5,680 nucleotides of DNA. Origin: Coprococcus sp. (lineage in GTDB: Bacteria; Bacillota; Clostridia; Lachnospirales; Lachnospiraceae). Under the pieces are notes generated by a model. The model was given only the letters and a program-made list of their open reading frames with translations, made no database searches and was not told the DNA's origin. Shown here in pieces: positions 1 through 3,941 of the stretch (position 1 is its first letter; each line of letters starts with the position of its first letter). The stretch is from assembly GCA_016297325.1 (NCBI GenBank), contig JAEDGW010000142.1, positions 1-5,680 on the forward strand, in the 5' to 3' direction. The position numbers and the translations under genes were made by a program.

Positions 1-1
1 C

Positions 2-1615
2 GAGAATGGTCAAGTTGTTATATATGGATATCTGAACGATACAAGTGCTGTGTCAGATCTTTATATCAGTATCATGGAGCTGTCAGGTGATGAACCATCA
101 AGAGGAGTGGCAGACTACATAAGCTATGAAGTATATGTATCTTCTGGTATAGTGTCACATGTAGAGTTTGCTATGGGAGATCTGGCAAGATACGCTTTGT
201 TAGGTTCAGATGGCTCAGATTCACTTCAGACAAATGGCAGTGGTACATTTGATATTTCATATACGTGGAATACAGGTACTCCATCATTCCCAGATGTGGC
301 AGGGGATTCATACTCGGATTATTCGTACAGCGATGATGACTATGATGAAGATGAGAGTGATGATTCTTCGCCTGAGGATCTGTCATCAATGTATGGCTAC
401 TGGCAGGGCAATGATGCGGCGGTTTATATAGAAAGTAATATGGTCGATGGTGAGGAGAATATTACTGCATATTGTTTATATAGTGATAGCGGAAGTCCTC
501 AATTTGTAACGTTATCTAGTATATTCGATATGTTGCCTTACGATTTACGTATTAATAGTACACAACTTATATATACAAAATGCCTGAGCGATGGAAGTAC
601 TTCAGAATATACATTAAATCTGATATCCGATGGGAAATTAACGTTGTTGACAGATAATGAGATTTTACATGAACTCACTAGGACGGACGTTACGAGCGAG
701 GATCGTATTAAATTTGTAGGTGCATGGATAGATTCTGGGGAGCCGCCTAGAGGGGAGTCTGGAAGAGAGATTGACCTTGAACTTTGTGATGAGTGCGGTT
801 ATGTAGTTGAATCTGAGGAATCTCCGGATAAGATATTGGGGCATGATGAGAGTCGTAAGAAAATAGAATTGTATATGAGTTATGGTGATATGGTTTATTA
901 TATCATTCCTGATTTGGTCGGAGATGATAGAAATATACTGTCAGTAGCATTTTATAAGTACCGTTTGGAATCAGATGACGTTTTAAAGTTTGAATTCTGT
1001 GGAGGAGTAACTGGCTATGGACTCACCTTCAACAGAGCAGGAAGCTCCTATGCTAGTTCTAATTTAAATGACGCAGATGATATCCCATCGGATCTTGTAG
1101 AGGCATATGAGAATTATACAGCGACCATGATAGGTCCGGATTCGTATGACATGGTGGATATAGATGGTGACGGTATTCCGGAGTGCGTTGTGTATTGCGC
1201 ATCTGGAGATGTTGAGTCCGCATATGTAATCGTGCTGTCATACAAGGATGAACATATATATTCTTGTGGCGCACTGTCAACCAGATCGGAATTGTATTAC
1301 ACAGAAGGCGCAGGAAGTTTTGCGTTATATTATTGGAGTGATGATTCAGAATGGGAAGGTTATACCATATACGAGATGACGAATGGTGACTTTAAAGCGG
1401 TTACAGATATAAACAAATCATATGATTCTGATTTAGATGAATATGTGTATAGCGTTAATGGAGAAAGTGTTGATGATGGTACATATGATGATTATGTAGG
1501 TGATATAGAAGAGGAAAATTATTATGCGAGCACTCCGTCATATAATTCCATACAGGATGCGTTTGATGGTTTTCTGATAGATCGCCCAAATAAGAAAAGA
1601 ACAAGGATTTCATAA
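2..1615 (+). CDS. Secreted or membrane-anchored multi-domain protein, 5' end outside window
   Basis: The frame is open from base 2, so the true start lies upstream; the GTG at 50 is only the first in-frame start codon and has no ribosome site. The visible 537 codons are acidic and rich in Tyr, Ser and Asp. In order they hold a beta-rich piece, a Ser/Asp/Tyr linker (about 305-385), a module opening with GYWQ (395), a second opening with GAW (719), and a C-terminal domain from about 1080. That domain carries DIDGDGIPE (1157-1183), a Dx[DN]xDG-type calcium-loop motif common in secreted Firmicute domains. The GYWQ module and its end, ELTRTDVTSEDRI before GAW, match the gene at 3942, so the two are homologues. 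By that homology the missing part may include a zinc ribbon and membrane segment (inference). No catalytic motif is visible; function unknown. The stop is 13 nt before the next gene. Confidence 0.88.
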   Translation, partial: ENGQVVIYGYLNDTSAVSDLYISIMELSGDEPSRGVADYISYEVYVSSGIVSHVEFAMGDLARYALLGSDGSDSLQTNGSGTFDISYTWNTGTPSFPDVAGDSYSDYSYSDDDYDEDESDDSSPEDLSSMYGYWQGNDAAVYIESNMVDGEENITAYCLYSDSGSPQFVTLSSIFDMLPYDLRINSTQLIYTKCLSDGSTSEYTLNLISDGKLTLLTDNEILHELTRTDVTSEDRIKFVGAWIDSGEPPRGESGREIDLELCDECGYVVESEESPDKILGHDESRKKIELYMSYGDMVYYIIPDLVGDDRNILSVAFYKYRLESDDVLKFEFCGGVTGYGLTFNRAGSSYASSNLNDADDIPSDLVEAYENYTATMIGPDSYDMVDIDGDGIPECVVYCASGDVESAYVIVLSYKDEHIYSCGALSTRSELYYTEGAGSFALYYWSDDSEWEGYTIYEMTNGDFKAVTDINKSYDSDLDEYVYSVNGESVDDGTYDDYVGDIEEENYYASTPSYNSIQDAFDGFLIDRPNKKRTRIS

Positions 1616-1620
1616 GGAGG
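1614..1620 (+). promoter_or_regulatory. Shine-Dalgarno site overlapping the upstream stop codon
   Basis: AAGGAGG lies 8 nt before the ATG at 1629, and its first two bases are the last two of the TAA ending the upstream gene. Ribosomes finishing that gene would be on top of this site, which suggests translational coupling and co-transcription of the two genes. Confidence 0.85.
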
Positions 1621-1628
1621 AATACATT

Positions 1629-2159
1629 ATGTTTACAAGAATGTCTAAAGTGGTTTTATGGATTTTGCTGGTGGTGTGTGTGATAGCAGGCTTTATCTTG
1701 CTGGGGGTTGACCCTGCTATATCATTTATTGTATGGGGAGGCGGCCTGGTATTGGTATATGGATTTGGAATATTTGTTGAGCTGATCAACAATGTGCTGG
1801 ATATCAAGAAGATACTGAAGAAAATGAGCGACAACGGATATTCTATGGGCGCTTCGGTTCAGCAGATGCAGGCAGCAGTGTCTCAGGATCAGTATAATTC
1901 AAACCAGTACAATCAGAGTCAGCATAGTTCAAACCAGTACAATCATAATCAGTATAGTTCAGCTCAGTACGGCCAGAGTCAGTATGTTCAGGGCGGAAGC
2001 AGTCAGGGTAGAAACAATAATGGCAGGATAAATCTTGCTGCTGCAGCCGCTGCAAGTACACCTCGGTCAAATGCAGTATCCGTATGGTATTGCAGAGATT
2101 GTGGCACAAAGAACAAGACATCTTCAAGGGTATGTATTGGATGTGGCAAGGAGAGATAA
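1629..2159 (+). CDS. Two-TM membrane protein with QY-rich tract and C-terminal zinc ribbon
   Basis: This 176-residue protein has two hydrophobic segments (about residues 8-27 and 31-52) joined by a very short turn containing GVDPA, so both ends should lie on the same side, most likely the cytosol. A basic stretch (DIKKILKK, 58-65) follows. Residues 88-122 are seven pentapeptides of QYxxx type, rich in Asn, Ser and Gln, then a Gly/Ser/Asn stretch, a six-Ala run (137-142), and a C4 zinc ribbon with Cys155, 158, 169 and 172 (CxxC-x10-CxxC). The hairpin followed by a zinc ribbon resembles small membrane proteins common in Lachnospiraceae, as I recall them; no family function is known to me. The ribosome site at 1614-1620 fixes the start. 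The ribbon spacing equals that in the gene at 3942, suggesting related cytosolic roles. Confidence 0.9.
   Translation: MFTRMSKVVLWILLVVCVIAGFILLGVDPAISFIVWGGGLVLVYGFGIFVELINNVLDIKKILKKMSDNGYSMGASVQQMQAAVSQDQYNSNQYNQSQHSSNQYNHNQYSSAQYGQSQYVQGGSSQGRNNNGRINLAAAAAASTPRSNAVSVWYCRDCGTKNKTSSRVCIGCGKER
1890..1994 (+). repeat. Degenerate 15-nt tandem repeat encoding seven QYxxx pentapeptides
   Basis: Seven in-frame 15-nt units encode QYNSN, QYNQS, QHSSN, QYNHN, QYSSA, QYGQS and QYVQG. The CAGTAY core is kept in six units (CAGCAT in the third), and the other three positions vary among Asn, Ser, Gln, Ala, Gly and His. The result is an uncharged, tyrosine-spaced low-complexity segment of prion-like composition between the membrane hairpin and the zinc ribbon. 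Confidence 0.85.
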
Positions 2160-2216
2160 AACAATAAGAAAATAAGATGTGCATGCATCCGTGGGAGGGT
2201 GTTTGAAAAACATAAA

Positions 2217-2222
2217 GAGGAG
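2217..2222 (+). promoter_or_regulatory. Shine-Dalgarno site that decides the start at 2230
   Basis: GAGGAG sits 7 nt before ATG 2230. The frame also contains an upstream GTG at 2179, but that one lacks a ribosome site at proper spacing and would add a 17-residue extension containing KNIKRRR that does not resemble the start of the paralogue at 3287. The paralogue's N-terminus aligns with a start at 2230. Confidence 0.8.
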
Positions 2223-2229
2223 ACGGAAT

Positions 2230-3228
2230 ATGGGCGAGAATAATATGAATGGATATGATCCGCAAAGCCAATCGCCATATGGAGGCTATGATAGCCAGCA
2301 GGGAGGCCAGCAGCCATACGGAGGCTATGGCAGCCAGCAGGGATACCAGCAGCAGTATGGGGGCTATGGCAATCAGCAGGGATACCAGCAGCAGTATGGA
2401 GACTATGGCAATCAGCAAGAATATCAGCAGCAGTACGGAGGTTACGGCAATCAGCAGGGATATCAGCAGCAGTACGGAGGTTACGGTAATCAGCAGGGAG
2501 GCCAGCAGCAGTATGGAGGTTATGGCAACCAGCAGGGAGGTCAGCAACCATACGGAGACTATGGATACCAGCAAGGAGACCAGCAACAGGGAGGTTACAT
2601 CAGCCAGCAGAATGGACAGAACGAGAAGATGCCGCAGGCTGTAGCAGTTCTTAATAGTCTGAGAAATATGATCGAAGAGAATAAAAAAAACATCTTTATA
2701 GCCGAGATAGTGATGCTGGCAGTGGTCATCATTGTCATTGCAGCACTTGCAAGATCAAAATCCAAGCTTAGAAATGAGAATGTGGAAGAAGTAGCTTCTG
2801 AGATGGCTCAGAAAGTTGTAGAAGCCATAAATGATAATGATAGAGACGCTATAGCGAAACTCTTTTTGGACAATCAACAATTTTATTATGTATGTGGATA
2901 TAACTACTACGATGCATCTTTGAAAAAAGTGTTTGGGTTTGATGAAGAGTACAAGAATATTGAAGTTGTGAAGGTGGAAACAGTTAATTGTAAATATGAG
3001 TATGATGATAACTTAAGTAGTACGTATGAGAAAGTAGTTGATTCACGCAGCTCATTTCAACCTTTTGATGAACTAAAGGGAGTTATGTACGTAGAAGTGA
3101 GTGTTAAGGCAGACAATGGCGATGACACTGAGAGAGAGGAGCTGGATATTCAGCTTATTCAGATAAATGACGAGTGGTATTTGTTTGGCAATAAATATAT
3201 AGATAGTTCCGAATATTCTGACTATTAA
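2230..3228 (+). CDS. Single-pass membrane protein with prion-like GGYGNQQGYQQQY repeats
   Basis: The protein has 332 residues. Residues 1-17 contain NMNGYDPQS; 18-120 are eight tandem units of consensus GGYGNQQGYQQQY; a short amphipathic linker (about 134-152) precedes one membrane segment (about 154-174). The rest, 175-332, is an acidic domain that begins with a helix-like stretch (EEVASEMAQKVVEAI) and ends with strands including IQINDEWYLFG. That helix-then-strands layout with a terminal WY strand suggests an NTF2-like or cystatin-like fold (inference), and it is shared with the genes at 3287 and 3942. The repeats should lie in the cytosol and the C-terminal domain outside, by analogy with TcaA/YvbJ-type proteins. 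The repeat resembles the Gly/Tyr/Gln low-complexity regions of eukaryotic FUS-type proteins in composition only. Function unknown. It is preceded by 70 nt with no clear promoter or terminator. Confidence 0.9.
   Translation: MGENNMNGYDPQSQSPYGGYDSQQGGQQPYGGYGSQQGYQQQYGGYGNQQGYQQQYGDYGNQQEYQQQYGGYGNQQGYQQQYGGYGNQQGGQQQYGGYGNQQGGQQPYGDYGYQQGDQQQGGYISQQNGQNEKMPQAVAVLNSLRNMIEENKKNIFIAEIVMLAVVIIVIAALARSKSKLRNENVEEVASEMAQKVVEAINDNDRDAIAKLFLDNQQFYYVCGYNYYDASLKKVFGFDEEYKNIEVVKVETVNCKYEYDDNLSSTYEKVVDSRSSFQPFDELKGVMYVEVSVKADNGDDTEREELDIQLIQINDEWYLFGNKYIDSSEYSDY
2281..2589 (+). repeat. 39-nt tandem repeat, eight units, encoding a Gly/Tyr/Gln array
   Basis: Units start at 2281, 2320, 2359, 2398, 2437, 2476, 2515 and 2554, the last one being one codon short. 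Every unit is in frame. Units 2 and 3 differ at only three of 39 positions, and neighbouring units share private variants (Gly-Tyr in 2, 3 and 5, Gly-Gly in 6 and 7), which is what unequal crossing-over or slippage produces. Tyr at the first Y position and the paired Gln are invariant. Unit number probably varies between strains (inference). Confidence 0.95.
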
Positions 3229-3286
3229 AGATAAAGGTATATATTTTATTGTGTGCTCAAAAGACTGAGGGAAAAGGAGATGCGAT

Positions 3287-3895
3287 ATGAGTTATGACAA
3301 TATGAATGAATATGATCAGCGGTCTGATGACGACATTTATATGCCGGACGGAAACAGGGGCATTTCAAAAGAAATTTTGAAAATTATTCTGCTTGGAGCT
3401 GCTATTTTCGTAGGGATTGTGATTGCTGTTGTGCTTGCTTTTACAAGAAAAAACCTAGCTGCTTACTCAAACGGAGCAAAGGACGTGGGATATGCTATAG
3501 CAAAGGCGATTGGTAATGAAGACATTGATGATATGAAAGATGTTCTTTACGGTGGTCCTGACTTATATATGGATTCTGATTCGTATGATGAAGAAATTAC
3601 CAACACTTTTCTTTATTTTGATGATAGAGACGATGAAGATAGAATTGGTGATATAAAAAAGGTTGAGATCGTGAAATTTGTTGACCTTGAGTATTTCCCA
3701 GGCGATTGCGAATTTATGGGGGAAACATTTGATGAGTTGTTTGAGGATGCAGGAGAAACATTTGATGGAAATGTTGAAGATGCGGGGGAGTTCGAAGCTG
3801 CTGTTAATATCAAAGGTGAATACGGTGATGCCAGTGGAACTTTGGAGTATATGGCGGTAAAGATAGATGGTCGATGGTATATTGGAGACGACTGA
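3287..3895 (+). CDS. Single-pass membrane protein, repeat-less paralogue of the preceding gene
   Basis: The protein has 202 residues. ATG 3287 follows AAGGAG (3274-3279) by 7 nt. An acidic N-terminus containing NMNEYDQRS precedes one membrane segment (about residues 31-52) and an extracytoplasmic domain (about 53-202). That domain starts with a helix-like stretch (AKDVGYAIAKAIGNEDIDDMK), has a central strand VEIVKFVDLEY, and ends with VKIDGRWYIGDD at the C-terminus. All three pieces align with the gene at 2230 (EVASEMAQKVVEAINDND, IEVVKVETVNCKY, IQINDEWYLFG), so the two are paralogues; this one has no Gly/Tyr/Gln array. Residues 145-166 are an internal tandem duplication. The domain is strongly acidic. 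The fold is probably NTF2-like or cystatin-like (inference); no catalytic residues are evident and function is unknown. The next gene begins 46 nt downstream. Confidence 0.9.
   Translation: MSYDNMNEYDQRSDDDIYMPDGNRGISKEILKIILLGAAIFVGIVIAVVLAFTRKNLAAYSNGAKDVGYAIAKAIGNEDIDDMKDVLYGGPDLYMDSDSYDEEITNTFLYFDDRDDEDRIGDIKKVEIVKFVDLEYFPGDCEFMGETFDELFEDAGETFDGNVEDAGEFEAAVNIKGEYGDASGTLEYMAVKIDGRWYIGDD
3719..3784 (+). repeat. 33-nt direct tandem duplication inside the coding region
   Basis: Two adjacent 33-nt units (3719-3751 and 3752-3784) encode GETFDELFEDA and GETFDGNVEDA. The first 15 nt differ at one base only, which points to a fairly recent in-frame duplication. A third, decayed start (GEFE) follows directly. 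The gene at 2230 has no counterpart at this position. Confidence 0.85.
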
Positions 3896-3941
3896 TCGCA
3901 GGCCATAGATAGACATTGTTACATATTACAGGAGGGAAAAT

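Noticed and set aside
2179..2229. GTG 2179 as an earlier start for the repeat protein
   Set aside because: No properly spaced ribosome site precedes it, whereas GAGGAG sits 7 nt before ATG 2230, and the paralogue's N-terminus matches the later start.
2003..2551. Second minus-strand open frame with repeated AADIPADCRNLRT-like units
   Set aside because: It mirrors the 39-nt repeat in another frame. The repetition comes entirely from the + strand gene.
1843..2586. Long minus-strand open frame of 247 codons, very rich in Leu, Ile and Ser
   Set aside because: It is the antisense of the Gln-rich repeats in the genes at 1629 and 2230; CAG/CAA read backwards gives hydrophobic codons. It spans two good + strand genes and has no ribosome site or sensible composition.
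2281..2589. Regularly spaced direct repeats considered as a CRISPR-like array
   Set aside because: Units are contiguous with no unique spacers, in frame with a gene that has good signals on both sides, and vary mostly by codon-level changes.
2249..2644. Overlapping + strand frame of 131 codons inside the repeat gene
   Set aside because: The open frame results from the periodic repeat, whose length is a multiple of three; no ribosome site and no protein-like composition.
3229..3286. AT-rich gap with a TATATTTTATT stretch considered as a promoter or terminator
   Set aside because: No matching -35 box at proper spacing, no GC stem followed by a T-run; the gap is short and consistent with continued transcription.
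3563..3916. Minus-strand open frames opposite the gene at 3287
   Set aside because: These are shadows of an acidic coding sequence; the + strand gene has a ribosome site, a membrane segment and a paralogue.
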